A stretch of 64,000 nucleotides of DNA from Cutaneotrichosporon cavernicola (Eukaryota; Basidiomycota; Tremellomycetes; Trichosporonales; Trichosporonaceae): contig NC_083395.1 of the NCBI RefSeq assembly GCF_030864355.1, positions 1,054,001 to 1,118,000 of the forward strand, read 5' to 3'. Numbering within the stretch: position 1 is the first letter of the stretch; every line of letters starts with the position of its first letter. The notes under the pieces are model-generated. The model did no database searches. It was not told the origin of the DNA and worked only from the letters and a program-made list of their open reading frames with translations. Made by a program: the position numbers and the translations under genes. This document shows, piece after piece, positions 1-12,673 of this stretch.

Positions 1-633
1 GCAACGCTTGGGTTCCACGCCAGCGAAGTGATCTCGCCAAGCTTGGTCGAGACGGGACCAGGTGGAATCGGGTCACCCAGGCTGTCGAGGTTGTGGATGT
101 AGAGCTGGCGTGAGAGCCTGCTGTGTATCAGCCTACCTCAGCATTGACGCCGCCCGAAAGGAGGAGGTTCTTCTTGATGGGGTTCCAGTGGAGACCGCGG
201 ACGGGGCCCGTGTGCTTGTCATTCTTGTAGATGAGCGCGTCCTCGCCCGCAAAGATCTTGACGGGGTCGTAGAGGCAGACCTCGCCCGCCTCGAGGCCGG
301 CAGCGATGATGCCGCGGCCGCTGGCGGACGCCTCGGGCTGCGACCAGGCGAGTCTGTTAAAGCTGATCATCAGTCCCAATTCCGGCAGGCGACTCACCGG
401 CTCGAGACTGTGACACTGCCCTTTGGGCCTGCGCCTTGTCCACCGAGCGAGTAGCCCTGCGACTCAGTACCGTCGCGCTCGTAGAGCTTGGGTGCCCAGA
501 TCTCCAGCTGCGAGTCGTTGGAGAAGCTCTCGTCAAGTGCGCCCGCAACCGCACCAGTGACGATGAGGGGCTCAGAAGCGGAGGAAGGGTCCCAGGCGAA
601 GGTCGCCGTGCGCGCGATGTCCTTGAGCTTCAT
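1..633 (-). CDS. SEC31: Sec31, COPII outer-coat subunit (5' part, runs off the left edge)
   Basis: Sec31 pairs with Sec13 to form the outer cage of COPII vesicles that leave the ER. The predicted exons on the minus strand are 633-398, 353-137 and 104-1 (continuing outside), joined by introns of 44 and 32 nt with GTGAGT/GTAGGC donors. They give about 185 residues: the N-terminal start MKLKDIARTA, then the start of the beta-propeller with the WD-like segment HTGPVRGLHWNPIKKNLLLSGG and LYIHNLDSLGDPIPPG, matching the Sec31 pattern in order and spacing. The two first exons sum to exactly 151 codons, which supports the junctions. An in-frame extension upstream of MKLK is proline-rich and sits on a C tract, so I take it as leader. 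The gene diverges from RRP9. Confidence 0.9.
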
Positions 634-1119
634 GCTGCCGGACGTGCGGGTGGGGGGGGGGGGGGGGAGGTTGAAAGGAAGGGGAGGGGGAGGCGATTGC
701 CTGGGAGATGTGGGTGTGTGTAGATGGAGAGATGAGTTCTTTAGCAAGTTACAGTTATATCGACGTGGTGTCGTGACGTTGGACAACTGAGCTGATCAAC
801 TCGGGCGCGCTGGGCACAAGGCGGGCGGTCACTCTCGGCGCTAGGTGGGGAGGGTGCATCGCTGGCATGTTGGTATTAACTTAGTACCACGCGTCATCTG
901 CGCGCCTATTCTCGTTTAATTATCTAAATGGGGAGGAATAGATTCAAATTCTAGGCATGCGTTGGGTCATCCAGTCCTTCCTAGATTTCGATGAAACGCC
1001 TAACTTCCACGTGTCTCACAGGGTGAGTGCCGAGTATCGTGCCTGGACAAAAGTTCGCGACCACTGGGCAACTTGATCCCAGCACTATCTCGAGCCACAA
1101 CATCCACTACGATATAGCC
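634..1119. promoter_or_regulatory. Divergent intergenic region between SEC31 and RRP9
   Basis: About 490 bases between the two start codons must hold both promoters. Apart from the G tract near the SEC31 side I see no further gene. The part nearest RRP9 is AT-richer (around 890-960). Confidence 0.6.
652..667. repeat. G16 homopolymer (C tract in the SEC31 leader)
   Basis: Sixteen consecutive G on the plus strand, just upstream of the SEC31 start codon, so it lies in the 5' leader or promoter of that gene as a C tract. Such tracts are length-unstable and prone to sequencing error. Confidence 0.85.
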
Positions 1120-2696
1120 ATGGCCGACCCCTTCTTCCAGTCGACAAAGAAGCGCAAGCGCCCATCCAACAACGCGCGAGGAAGCGGCCCCTCACGCGTT
1201 CCTCACGCTTCCCAGGAGCAGGTTAAGGCCGCGCGGGACGAGGAGCTCTCTTCGGGCGATGAGGGTGGTCTCGAGGCGATCGACGACATCGACTTCCAGA
1301 AGGACCGGATGCCGCACACTCTCGACGACGCCGACTTTGTCGATGCCAACGAGACTGCAGCAGAGAAGCGTGTCCGCCTCGCTCGCGGCTATCTCGACAA
1401 GGTTCGGGCAGAGGTGGCGGCGCAGCGCGAGACGGGCGACTATGATGCTGAGGAGATTGACCGCGAACTGATTGCCGGCCGTTTAAGGCAAGAGGTGGTG
1501 CGTATTAAGGCTGAGGGATAAAGAAGAGGATAGGAGGCTGACTGCAGGACGAGGCGGAGGGGCGCATCCACCGGTTCTACTCTGCCGCCGAGTCCAGCGG
1601 GAGTCGCTTCCAGAGCACGCAGCACCCCCCGACTGGGATCGCGATGACGGCCGCGGGACCAATTTACACGTCAATGAAGAACGGGTCTGTTCTCCGGTTC
1701 GATCGGGAGACACTGGCACACAGCACGCTGCGCGCCGAGGGCGGCGGACACAAAGGCGCGGTGCTGTGTATCGCGGCAAGTGAGGACGGCAAGTGGGTCG
1801 TGACGGGCGGACAGGACAAGATTGTGGGCGTGTGGGACATGTCTAGTGACGAGCCGCGGTGGGCCGCTGGCATGCGGGGACACAAGGACGCCGTGAGCGT
1901 GAGTTCCATCCCATCTGCGCAATATAGCTAATGACAGTCCGTGGTGATTCCGCCACTTTCCAACGCTTCGGCGCACGTCCTCTCGGCATCGCTGGGCCGC
2001 CACCTCACCCTTCACTCCCTCTCAACCTTGAGCGCACTGGATACCTTCTTTGGACACCAGGACTCGATCACGAGCGTCTCGGCACTCAAGCCTACCACGT
2101 GTGTCACGGCCGGCAGCCGCGACCGCACCTGCCGCTGGTGGAAAGTCGAGGAGGAGGTGCAGCTCGTCCTTCGCAGCGGCGGCAAGACCAAGGCAGACGG
2201 GCGCGAGTTCTTTGAGGGATCTGTTGACGTCGTTTGCGCACTTGACGACTCTCATTTCGTCAGCGGTGGCGACTCGGGCACTCTTGCGCTCTGGAGTACG
2301 GGCAAGAAGAAGCCGCAGTTCTCGCACCACCTCGCGCACGGCTTGGATACCGAGGGACGCAACCTCTTCCCGTCCACGGTCGAGCCTAGCCCGCGCTGGA
2401 TCACGGCGCTTGCTGCCATCCGCGGGACAAACCTCGTCGTGAGTGGGTCGTGGGACGGCCGGATACGCTTCTGGGCTATCGACCGCAACCTGAGGACTTT
2501 CAAGCCTGCGGGAGAAATTGCCGTTGACGGCTTCATCAACGACATCCAGATCCTCGCGCTCCCGGAGGGTGTGGTACTCGTCGCGGCAGTTGGCAAGGAG
2601 CCACGCCTGGGACGATGGTTGACACTCGACCGGGCCAAGAACGGCGTGTTTGTGGCCAAGATCGACCTCACGATGGCCGAGGAGGACGAAGAGTAA
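1120..2696 (+). CDS. RRP9: Rrp9, WD40 protein of the U3 small nucleolar RNP
   Basis: Rrp9 (U3-55K) binds the box B/C motif of U3 snoRNA and works in the nucleolar SSU processome. Exons are 1120-1497, 1548-1898 and 1938-2696, giving about 495 residues. The N-terminus MADPFF carries a basic KKRKR cluster, then an acidic/helical stretch ending RLRQEV, as in the family, followed by WD40 blades (for example VVTGGQDKIVGVWD, CVTAGSRDRTCRWW, VVSGSWDGRIRFW). The donor at 1498 (GTGCGT) was chosen because it keeps the length of the RLxxxV helix seen in human RRP9; the alternative at 1495 would remove one residue. The start was set at 1120, since the longer upstream frame is not Rrp9-like. Confidence 0.9.
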
Positions 2697-3082
2697 ATCA
2701 TTAGAGCAGTTGTGTTTATCCCATGCATAGTTGGAGATCAGTACGGTGCGGTGAACCTGGTGTCCTGGCGGCATGGAACAACCTGCCCACCGCCGTCGAG
2801 CCCACGACAGCGATCGAGGGCTGCCCGGTTTGACAATGTACATGCAACGCTACAATGATGAAATGGGATGATGCTTTCAGGAATAGCGGATGAAATGAGT
2901 AGAGAGGAGAGGATGCTACCACAATGTTAATCGGCAAGGAGACTGGTGTACCGACGCACAGGCCGCCACGCCATGTCACGAGTTGTTTGTGATGCTTGGC
3001 ACGCAGAGGCTTTTGAGGACCAAGCGTAGGCGGCGATGCGTTCCCGCACTTACAGGCGCCAGCTTACGACGCGCGAGTGCAT
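2697..3082. other. Convergent 3' intergenic stretch
   Basis: Between the stop codons of RRP9 (+) and the SCOC-like gene (-). I see no gene; short open frames here have no family resemblance. It should contain both transcript 3' ends. Confidence 0.5.
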
Positions 3083-3671
3083 TCATCGCTTCTGCCCAGC
3101 CGCGACGACGGTGTTCCTGGTACTGAGTGTTAGTACCGCTTGGCTCTGACATCCTGCTTCTGGCACACGTGTCCAAGGCCCTACTGGCCTCTGGTATGAT
3201 ATCGGCTCGGCCACCCAACCCGGAGCCAACGCGCTACAGCGCCACATCGCCCCATCCACAGCACAGACCATCGGCTCGGGGTCCCGATATAGGCGTGACG
3301 TCCGCTCAGATCGTCTCCGACCTCGGACTTGCCTCTACCCTCAAGCTCGGACGGACGGTGCTTGCACACCTTCCTTCCGTTGCCTGGCAGTGCCTTGCCT
3401 TGTATTCTCCAGAACCAGAGTCAGATCTAGAACCCACTCACAGGTTGTCAATGTATGTTCCCAGAAACTCGTTGTCCTTTTTGAGCTTGTCTGTCTCGCC
3501 CTCGACCTCGGTGATGCGGACCAGGAGGCCACGCAGGCCGTCGCGGAGCGACACGATCTCCTTGAGTGCCTTCTCCTTTGCGAGTGCGGACTGGACCGTG
3601 GGTTCAGATGTGGGAACGGATGAAGGCGGGGCACCCCAGGCGCCCGCAAGCTCGCGGTCGAGGTCGTTCAT
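3083..3671 (-). CDS. SLO1: Short coiled-coil protein, SCOC/Slo1-like
   Basis: Members of the SCOC family bind Arl1/Arl3-type GTPases on the Golgi or endosomes. Exon 1 is 3671-3442 and exon 2 is 3122-3083, giving 89 residues. The C-terminal half is a coiled coil (ALKEIVSLRDGLRGLL, then TEVEGETDKLKKDNEFLG) ending with YIDNL, equivalent to the hallmark ENQVLGQYIENL of SCOC. Exon 2 supplies the tail TRNTVVAAGQKR. The joining intron (319 nt) is long for this genome, but its 3' end has a perfect TACTAAC branch site just before the AG, and the frame closes exactly. The N-terminal ~30 residues are less conserved in character. An unseen middle exon cannot be excluded. Confidence 0.8.
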
Positions 3672-4995
3672 CGCGTTGACGTTGACGAAGAATGAGGAAT
3701 GGAAACTGTGGAGTTTCGAGTTGTAAAGCCAGTCATGGTTGATCTTGGTGGAGGCAACTTGTCCATATTACCAGATATACCAATGAGAGGATGGGACTAG
3801 CCCTATAGCCCTAATGATATTATAATGTTTTAATAAGGGTTAGTAGGGTGAGAAACCCTAGATTTGTGTTCCATGTATCTCGTAATGACCCCCTCTCAGG
3901 CCGAGTCTCAACTTCTGACCATTGCTTTGCTCGATTTGCCCAACCCCTCTCTCCATGTTCTCCATGCTCTCATATTCTCCAGCTGCCACTTGGTCGATAG
4001 CCACATATACATACGTTCCGCGCCCGCTTAGACCTCTTCTTTCCATTACCTTGCCCCTGTTCTCAAGCCTCCAGTCCCACAGTTCTGGCAGTGATCCTAA
4101 GATCCTAGGAGTGCTTTTGGTTGCGGTCCCGCGGTGAATGGGATCCACGCCAATGTACGGATTTGGTTTGTCGGGTGGGACCTGAAGTGACCGATTCCAA
4201 GCAATCCAGGCATTCTTGTCAAGAGCTCCTGGTCTCTCTTACTAAATCACCCTGACTTTAAGGGGGAAGGAAGCTCTTGGGCGCGCGCCGTGTCACCTGG
4301 CTTCCAAAGCTCTAGCCTAGCTCAACTGTACACTTGAATGCACTATATGTTGACGATGACTCTAAACGGAACCCATGAACCTATACGACATTCCAAAAGT
4401 CTTAAGTTATCCAGGAGCTAGGTGGTAAAGGATTGAGGAAAGTGGGAAACTGGGTTGAGGGGGTTGAGGGTTTGCCGGCGTCTTCCCTGTTGCATCTTTC
4501 GAGACACGCTACACGACACGCGCGCAACTGTTCCCTTTGGACATTGTACACGCACCAAATCCGCCTCCTTCCCTCGTTACCCCCCTTAACCCCCTACACT
4601 TTGATAGAACTGATCCCATCCAGGCCATCCATCCCATCATCCATTTGATTGATCTCATTACAACTTGCTCTCGGTCTTCCTCCACTCCAAACTCTACTTT
4701 AAACCATCACTTGGTGCACTCCCCTCCTACTCCTCATCCTAATCCTACTCCCTGTCACTTCTCAGTTGACCTTGGCCCCTCACCATCACGGCCTCGTGCA
4801 CGTTAATTTACATTCCCTTGTCTCTCCTGCCCTTCGGCACCTTTCTTGCCCTCGTCCATTCATTTCCCTTGGGATCGCGCTCAAACCTCCTCGCCAACAC
4901 CCTCCCTCCTTTCTTCCTTCTTCTCTCGATTAGACCTCCCCACCGCACACGCTCGACACAGACCACGGCGCGGCGCGTAGCGCTCGCAAGCCGCC
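3672..4995. promoter_or_regulatory. Long upstream region of the formin gene, with pyrimidine-rich leader
   Basis: No gene recognised in 1.3 kb. From about 4540 to 4990 the plus strand is strongly C/T-rich (runs such as CCTCCTTCCCTCG), as is usual for fungal promoters and 5' leaders, and leads into the ATG at 4996. At 3800-3860 there are degenerate TTAGGG-like words (AAGGGTTAGTAGGG) of uncertain meaning. Confidence 0.5.
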
Positions 4996-7900
4996 ATGTC
5001 CAACTTCTTCACCGCGACCTTATCCGGCAAGGGCTCACGCGGGGACAAGTCCAAGTCACGAGGGAGCGCGCGCACGTCGGCCTCGTCAACAGCCTCGCAC
5101 GCCACCTCACCGACAGACCTCTCCCAGTCAAAGCTCTTTGACCAACATCCATCGCGCGCGCAACCTGCCTCTGGGTCACATGGTCTCGGCGTCAACCTCG
5201 CCCCAGCACCACAACACGACAACGCATCGAGCTCGAACATTGACATTGGCCGCGAGTTCGGTGCTGCGCACTCGCCAGGTCGCCTCCAGGCAGGAAGCAT
5301 CAAGCACCAGATGTCCAACACGTCGCTGTCCCCGCGCAAGGGCTCGGACAACATGTCAATACGTTCCGTGTCGTCGACAATGAGCGCCAACCCGTTGCAG
5401 CGGCCCAACGACGAGTTGGGTAGATACCCCTCGATCACGCGCGTAACACAGCCCCAAGCTGAACGGTTGCCCAACGGCAGTCGAGCTATCCCCACGGGCA
5501 ACTCGGCGCCTCTCTCTGGTCCGCCATCAGCCTATACTCAGCCATACTCGACCACGCACAACACACCACCTTCCCACTCGACCTCACACACTCCTCCCCC
5601 CCATCAACATCAGTCGTCTGGCACCCCGCCACCTAACGCTTCTTCGTCACAGGGCTCTGTCCACCCCCCAACCTCTTACTCGACTTCTTCGTCCTTGGCG
5701 TACGCGTCTTCTCAATCTCAACCCCGCACCACGTCCTCGCCTGCGCCGTCGAACTATGCGCCGTCGAGCTATGCGCCGTCGACTTACACACCCTCGATCT
5801 ACACGCCGTCCATCGCCTCGCAGTCTACAACCAAGTTGACGGACGAGTTCAACTTCCCGCGGCCGCCAGACGAGGAGGTTGAGCAACGCTTCTTAGAGCT
5901 TGTGCGCAACCGCGATCTCGACCACGACCTCATGGGCTCACCTGTGCCTTCGTTGTCGTCGCGGACGACAAAGTCCCGCGGCGCACAGCGATCATCGACG
6001 CAGACGATCTCGGCCGGCGCGCGTGCGACAACAACGTTGTCGATCAGCACCAAGTGGCAAATGGTCGAAGCCGAGGCGCGCCAACAGTGGGAGAAGAGGA
6101 AGAAGCAGCAGAAGCACCTGTTATCTGAAGGCCTCAAGACTGGGCGCGGAAGGAAACCTGTCGAGGTGACCATTTCCAGAGACAGCCCCGAGTGGTTCAT
6201 CCGCAAGGTGCTCGACAACCAGCTCACTCACCAGGACCTGGTGACGCTGGGCGTCAGTCTCCGCACCTTCCCGTTGGAGTGAGTGTCCTGCGCGAAGTCC
6301 ACACTGACGTGCAGTTGGATTAAGGACTTCATGGCCTTAAAGGGCCTGGTCGTCATGTCCAACTATCACAATACGTTGACGCACCGACGCAGCAAGTCTG
6401 GGCCAGATGTCGACATGGAGCTGGAACTTCTTAAGTGTCTACGAACAGCCATGAACAACAAGGTGGGTCACGACACGCCTCCTGAGACGTCCACTAACAT
6501 CGCAGTATGGCCAGGAGGAGGCTATCAACTCGCCTCAGGTCATCTACGCAATCGGACAGTCGCTCGTGTCCGCACATCCGTCGTGCCGTAAGGTCGCAGG
6601 CGAGATCCTGGTGGACTTTGCCTATCTCGACAACGCTAGCAGCGACCGCGTGGGGCTGTCTATCGTGTTACGAGCCTTCGAGCAACTACAGGCACAGTAC
6701 AACCAGCAGGTCGGCGTGTCGAAGAAGGTGTCCAAGTTCGAACGCTGGATCCGACAGAATGAGGAATTCGCGCTCAGCAGGGGTCGCATGGGCAGCACCG
6801 TCGGACAAGGCCCGCTCGTCAAGGGCATGGACAACCAGCAGCTCATAGAGTACTTTGTGAGTGCTACTGTCTGGCCTCTGGCTGACTCTGCAGGAAATCA
6901 TCGTGTTCCTCATCTCGGGGCTCGTCTCAGCGACCGATCTGCGTACGCGCATGTCTGTCCGCGGTCAACTAGACATGGCTGGGGTCGCCGCTTTGCTTGA
7001 GACGATCAAGGACTGGAGAGAACCGAGGCTCCTACGACACCTCGAGCAGTTCTACGAGGAGGAGGAGGCCGACCGCAAGGAGTTTCTCGAACAACAAGCT
7101 ATGGCGCAGGTTGAGACAATGCGGAACCCCGAGGAGATGGTGCGTGCCCTTTTGGACAAAACAAAGGGTACCAAGGCGAGCGCGTATCTGCTCAACACGT
7201 TCCGTCACATGCTCCTCATCAAGGAGGAGGGCGACGAGCGCATCCGCTTCTTCCAGCTCATCGACCAGCTCATCCAGAGTATAGTCATGCACGACTCGCC
7301 AGACCTCAACCAGGACTTTGCGCGTGCCTTCGGGATCTCGGTCTCCCAGCTGATGGGCAAGTTTGTTGATCAACAACAACTCGAGAAGGTGGAGGTCGAG
7401 AACAAGCAGCTCAAGTCTGATCTGGCGGGGCTCAATCGCGAGAAGCAGGACCTCCTCGATGAGATGGCTGAGGGCAACCAGAGCCTGGTTGACCGCCTCA
7501 GAAAACAGATTGCGGACCTCCAGAAGAAGCTCAGCAGTGCGCGCGCAGCATGGGAGAGCTCCGAGGACACCAGGAAGCGTGAGAAGGCTGATTACGAGAC
7601 GCGCATCGCCGAGCTGGAGCTGTACATCCAGGAGCTGTTCAACATGCTGCGCGAGACCAACCATCTTGACCAGGTTCAGGCGATGACCGACGGCCCGATC
7701 GACCGTCAGAAACTCATCCACGATCTCCGCGAGCAGTGGGAGCGTAAGAAGACCATCCGCAAGCTTGAGGGTGGTGGCAACCGCAAGAAACCGACACGTT
7801 CCAACACCATGACGACCATTGACACTGTTGAGACCGAGAGCTCATTCGGCGACGACGTCATCGAGGACTATGAGGACGGACAAGTCTTCCACGCTCACGA

Positions 7901-10900
7901 GGAGCGCTTCCAGACATCGGACCCCCGCTTCTTCGACTCCACTCGGAGACGGTCGTCTCATGGCAAGTCGCTTTCCAACCAGACTGCCATGTCAGGGACT
8001 CAGTTTATGGACGCCGAAGAAGAACGGGTACGCTCGCATATCGAGGACTCGTTGGTCCGCGGCGTGGACCGAGTGGTGAGTGTCCTGTGTCGGCCTAAAC
8101 TCACTCAACAGGCTCCAATGCGGGTGTCGAATGCCGGCTTCCGGAGCACGCGTGGTGATGGCCACCGCCGGGGAGGCGCGACAAACGCTCCTCCTGTGCG
8201 GGAGAAGTCGATCTTGAGAACCAACTGGAAGAAGGCCTCAATCCCGCCTCGTTTCCTCGAGGAGATACGGTACGGTGCGCTGCAGAGGCAGCAGCGCAGT
8301 GTGTCGGCACCGATGAGCGGCCGCGCGTCAGTCCAAAACGTCGTCAACTTGGACGAGGACGCGCCCGACTTCCTGCTGGCATTGCAAGCTGATCCTTTGC
8401 TGTCGAAGGTGTACCGGGCGGACCCAGCTGTTGCCGCTGCTCTCCGTCAGGACCCCGCCGTCGTGGCGGCGCTGCGCGTTGACCCCACGGTCGCCGCGTC
8501 TCTCATCGATACAGGCGTCGGCATGTCACCTCTGGACGACCAACAGCCGTCTCCGCGGGACTCCAAAATGTCCAACACCGTGCGGCCAAACCCCGAGCTT
8601 GCAGCGGCCCTGCGGGGAGAGGGCGATTCCAGCCTTGCGCAGGCCGTTCGCGCCGACCCCACCGTCTCAACCGCTGTCCGCGCTGAGTCGGCCATCTCCG
8701 CTGCTGTCCGCGCCGACCCGGAGCTGGCTGCGGCTCTTCGTGGCGAGGGCACCTCGCCTCTCGCTGAGGCTGTGCGGCGCGACCCGACCGTGGCGACTCC
8801 TGTGTCAGTCGACTCTAAGGCGTTGCGCGGGGAGGGAGAGTCACCGCTTGCCCGGGCAGTTCGCGCGGACCCAGCTCTGGGCCCTGCTCTGCGCGGCAAG
8901 GGCGACTCGCCGCTTGCTCAGGCTGTTCGCGTCCCTTTCACAACGCGTGCAGTCCCTCAGAACAGCGAGCTGGCAACAGCTCTTCTTGGGGAGGGCAACT
9001 CTGCTCTTGCCCAGGCTGTTCGCGCCGACCCGGCGGTCTCCGCAGCTGTCCGTGCAGACTACGCGGTTTCGGCTGCCGTGCAGGCTGACCCCGAGCTGGC
9101 AGCTGCGCTCCGCGGAAAGGGCGAATCCCCCCTCGCACAGGCTGTGCGCTCAAACCCGGAGATCGCCACTGCTGCTCGAGCCGACCAGGAGCTTGTCGCT
9201 GGGCTGCGCGGCAAGGGCGACACTCCTCTCGCAAAGGCTGTCCGGATGTCCATTGCCTCCACTGTGGCTTCGACCGCAGCTTCCTCCACCGAGTCCAGCG
9301 GAGGATTGACCGAACTGTCTACTGCGGCGTCTTCGGTACCATCAGCCGGCTCCCGCGACCATTCGAAGCTTATCGCCGAGGGCGACTCGTCGTTGGCGCG
9401 TGCTGTGCGCTCCATACCAGCGCTGGGTGCGGAGCTGCAGGGCCGGGGCGACTCGCCCCTTGCGCAGGTCATCCGTACCGAGCCCATACCTCCGCGGTCT
9501 CCATCGATCTCGATCGCTGCCGCTGGTCGTCTCGCTGACCCTGGGGCTCTCCGTGGCGAGGGCGACTCGCCCCTCGCGCGTGCCGTCCGTGCCGACCCGC
9601 AAATGGCTGCGGGCCTGCGCGGCGAGGGCGAGTCGATTCTCGCTCAGGCAGTCCGCGCCGAGCCCATCGTGCTGGCCGCAGCTCGCAGCGACCCGGAGAT
9701 GGCAGCAGCCCTGCGCGGCGAAGGCGCGTCGATACTCGCGCTGGCTGTGCGCGCCGACCCGTCCGTCTTCTCCGCTGTGCGCGCGCAAGCTGCGTCCGTG
9801 GCGGCCCGTCGCAAGGCGTCCATTCCCCACGGTGCGCTCAACTTCGCTACTGGCGGCTTCAGCATCTCTGCCACTGGAGACGTCTTGGACGACCTGGAGG
9901 AGGTGTCCCCCGGTGAACCCGGGTCGGCTGTGTCTCCCCAGATAAGCCTGCGCGGCCTGCCTCTGCCACCAGCTGCACGGCCCGGCGGCATGTCATCAAA
10001 GGAGTCGTTTGCATCCCAGGTCCTCACTCGTGCACGTACTGTGCGTGGCGGATCCAGCGAGCCAGATGACTACATGCCAAACGCGTTGCCTCCAATGCCT
10101 ACCGTGGACGAATCGGACGAGGTGCGCGCTGTCGCGGCACACGCGGCTGAACAGGCACAGCAGAACGACGAGGCGTCATCGGGAGAGGACGTGGGGACGA
10201 CCGTGCCAAAGGCTCCTGGAGCTGTAGTGGCCCCAGCATCCGGGGCACCACCACCACCACCACCACCACCACCACCACCACCACCCCCACCACCCCCACC
10301 ACCCCCACCACCGCCTCCGCCGCCTCCGCCTCCGCCCCCGCCTCCTCCCCCTCCAGGCCGTGGGCCCGCGTTGTTGTCCGAGCTCGCCGCTAGACTCCCA
10401 GACCCCAGCAGCGTCGCACCAGCACCTCCACCTCCGCCACCGCCACCGCCACCTCCCGGCGGAATGCCTGGTCGTCCTGGAGGGCCGCCTGGCATGGGAG
10501 GTATGGCGGGATTGCTTGCCGGTATCCGCGGCGGCGTCAACCTCAACAAGGCAGGTGGTGCGCCCAAAAAGATCACTCCACCACCGCCACCACCTCCGGG
10601 GTCTTTCGGCACGATCTCTCGCGCGCCCGGCGCTCCTATCGGCGCGCTGCTCCATGGCGTCAACGACTCACGCAAGCACGTTGCGAACATGGCGTCGGGA
10701 CGGATGAAGCAGCTCCAATGGGACAAGGTGGCCAAAGGACAACTTAACAACACTGTCTGGGCTACTCCCGAACAGGTCTCTGTCGAAGAGGAACTTGTGC
10801 AGCGCATGAAGGCCGCCAATCTTTGGTCAGACATCGAGAACGAGTTCAAGGCCAAGGAGATTCTCTTGAATGCGGTGAAGAAGAAGAAGGAGAACGAGCT

Positions 10901-12673
10901 GCTCAGTGTCCTATCGCCAGACCTCCGCAAACGCATCGAGATTCTCATGGCTGGCAGCCTCGCTAAGAACTTTAAGGAGCCCGAGAAACTCAGCGAAGCC
11001 ATCGCCAACTTCAATAGCGAGCTGTGTTCCGAGACGTTCTTGCACGAGCTGCAGGGTGTGCTTCCCAACGACGACGAGGTAGGTTGAGATGCTGATACGT
11101 AGCTGATAACAGCGCGGCAAGCTTCTGACACACTCTGCCGATTCGCCAGCCGAGTTGGAGCGTCTGCACCCGGCCGATCGCCTTATGGTCCGGCTCATTC
11201 AAGTGCCCCACTTGGCCGACCGCGTCAAGGGCATGCTCTTCCAGGTCAGATTCCAAGGCAACATTGATCTCTTGCAGCAGAGTCTCGACCTCCTCATCGT
11301 GGCCTGCCACGACCTCCGCAACGCCAAGCTGTTCCACCAGCTACTCAATGTCATCCTCACAATGGGCAACTACCTCAACGGCACTAACTTTGCTGGTGGC
11401 GCGTACGGCTTCAAGATTGGTTCGATCAACAAGCTTGTGGACACCAAATCCACCAACGGCCAGAATCTGCTGCATTTCCTTGAGCGCACGGTCTCGACAC
11501 ACTTCCCCGAGCTTGACGGCTTCCTCGATGAGCTGGCCAAGCCGTCTGACGCGAACCGCGTCAACTTTACGGACATGCAGGGCCAGTCCAAGACAATGCT
11601 CACCGAGATCCGAGCGATCCGCTCGTCGCTTGAGGACAACTTCCAGGACTCGACCGATGGATATGCGCGCAAGATGTTCCGCTTCTCTGCCACAGCTGAG
11701 GAGGACCTCCAGAGCCTCCGCGACGACATTGTCAACGCGGAGAAGGGCCTGCGCGACGTCGAGAACTACTATGGCGAGGGCGACGAGCACGGTCGACCGA
11801 TGCAGAGCCAAGAGTTCTTCGGCATCTTCCGGACGTTCACGTCTTCGTACAAGGTAAGGCGAGCGTATCCACCAAAGCTAACCCCAGTTCTGTCGCCAGC
11901 AGAACGTCGCACGTGCCGAGGAAATCGCGCTGCGCGAGCGCCGTGCTGCTGCCCGCGCTGCCCTCACACCACAGCCTACTGGCGCGCCGACCGAGACGAA
12001 CCTCATCGACACGCGCCTGCAGCGCCTCAAGTTGGAGGGCACGCCGCGTATCCGCCGCGAGCGTCGCCAACCCGCTCCCCCGCCGTCGCCGCTGCCCGCC
12101 AACATGGACTTCACCGACTTCATGTTGCCCAACAGCCAGTCAGAAAACGTCGACTTTGGGTCGTTGGCGCAGCAGATGATGGCAAATCTGTCGGGCGGCG
12201 GCATCGACTCGCTCGCCACAGTAGAGCCGGTTGTGGCGCGCAACCCGGCTTCCCCAATCCCAGTAAGACAAGCCACTAACGGCTCGCTTCTTGGCGAACT
12301 CCCGGAACAACCCCATGAGGACGAGCCGAGGTCCCGGCCGACGAGCAGCAGCGAGCAGCTCAGGATAGACCTGAGCACGCCGCTGAAGCGCGCAAGCATA
12401 TCCTCCCTCCGCTCGAGCCAGCGGCTGAGTGTGCACACCACACTCTCGTCGGCAAGCGAGCCCCCAGAAGTAGAAGTTGAGCAGCCGAGCGACGACTCGT
12501 ACGACGAATCGAACGACGAAGCGTTCGCCACACCAGAGAACAGGCCATCCTCGATCTTCGAGACACTGGCTGCGAGCGATGTGGAAGACGAGGACCAGAC
12601 CGAGGGGGAGGACACGGTGGGCGATGAGACAATCCTCGCCGAACTGCCGCCATCCCCATCCCAGATTATGTGA
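4996..12673 (+). CDS. BNI1: Bni1/SepA-type diaphanous-related formin
   Basis: Formins nucleate and elongate unbranched actin filaments at buds, septa and tips under Rho control. Exons 4996-6278, 6315-6462, 6506-6856, 6894-8075, 8112-11078, 11113-11853 and 11888-12673 give about 2485 residues. Order: Ser/Thr/Pro-rich N-terminus (1-270); GBD/FH3 (about 276-720, starting FNFPRPPDEEVEQRF and containing DWIKDF and LKCLRTAMNN); coiled coil (about 740-840); an alanine-rich peptide repeat array (about 1090-1550); FH1 with 36 consecutive prolines (1701-1736) plus shorter blocks; FH2 (about 1841-2220, with MKQLQWDKV and LTMGNYLNGTNFAGGAYGFKI); acidic C-tail. Intron 8076-8111 is 36 nt and stopless, so retention would keep the frame. 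I find no clear DAD motif. The repeat array is not a standard formin part. Confidence 0.93.
8415..9790 (+). repeat. Alanine-rich decapeptide/dodecapeptide repeat array inside the formin
   Basis: In the formin frame this segment encodes two alternating modules: a decapeptide close to RADPELAAAL or RADPAVSAAV (about 20 copies, several degenerate) and a dodecapeptide close to RGEGDSPLAQAV (about 12 copies). Three decapeptides stand in tandem at the start; later the order is mostly decapeptide then dodecapeptide. The array is interrupted near 9250-9350 by a Ser/Thr-rich spacer. Helix-favouring composition with a regular Arg suggests repeated short helices; this is inference. Confidence 0.85.
10248..10355 (+). 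repeat. Polyproline tract of the formin FH1 domain
   Basis: 36 uninterrupted proline codons, first CCA repeats and then mixed CCC/CCG/CCT. FH1 polyproline binds profilin-actin. A second, shorter proline block follows at about 10428-10458 and a third near 10576-10597. On the other strand the tract reads as polyglycine, creating false antisense frames. Confidence 0.95.

Noticed and set aside
2022..2843. 273-codon antisense frame over RRP9
   Set aside because: Shadow of the RRP9 coding frame; charged, featureless and without a leader.
10070..11131. 353-codon antisense frame with a polyglycine run over the formin FH1/FH2
   Set aside because: The glycine run is the reverse complement of the FH1 proline codons; no independent gene signal.
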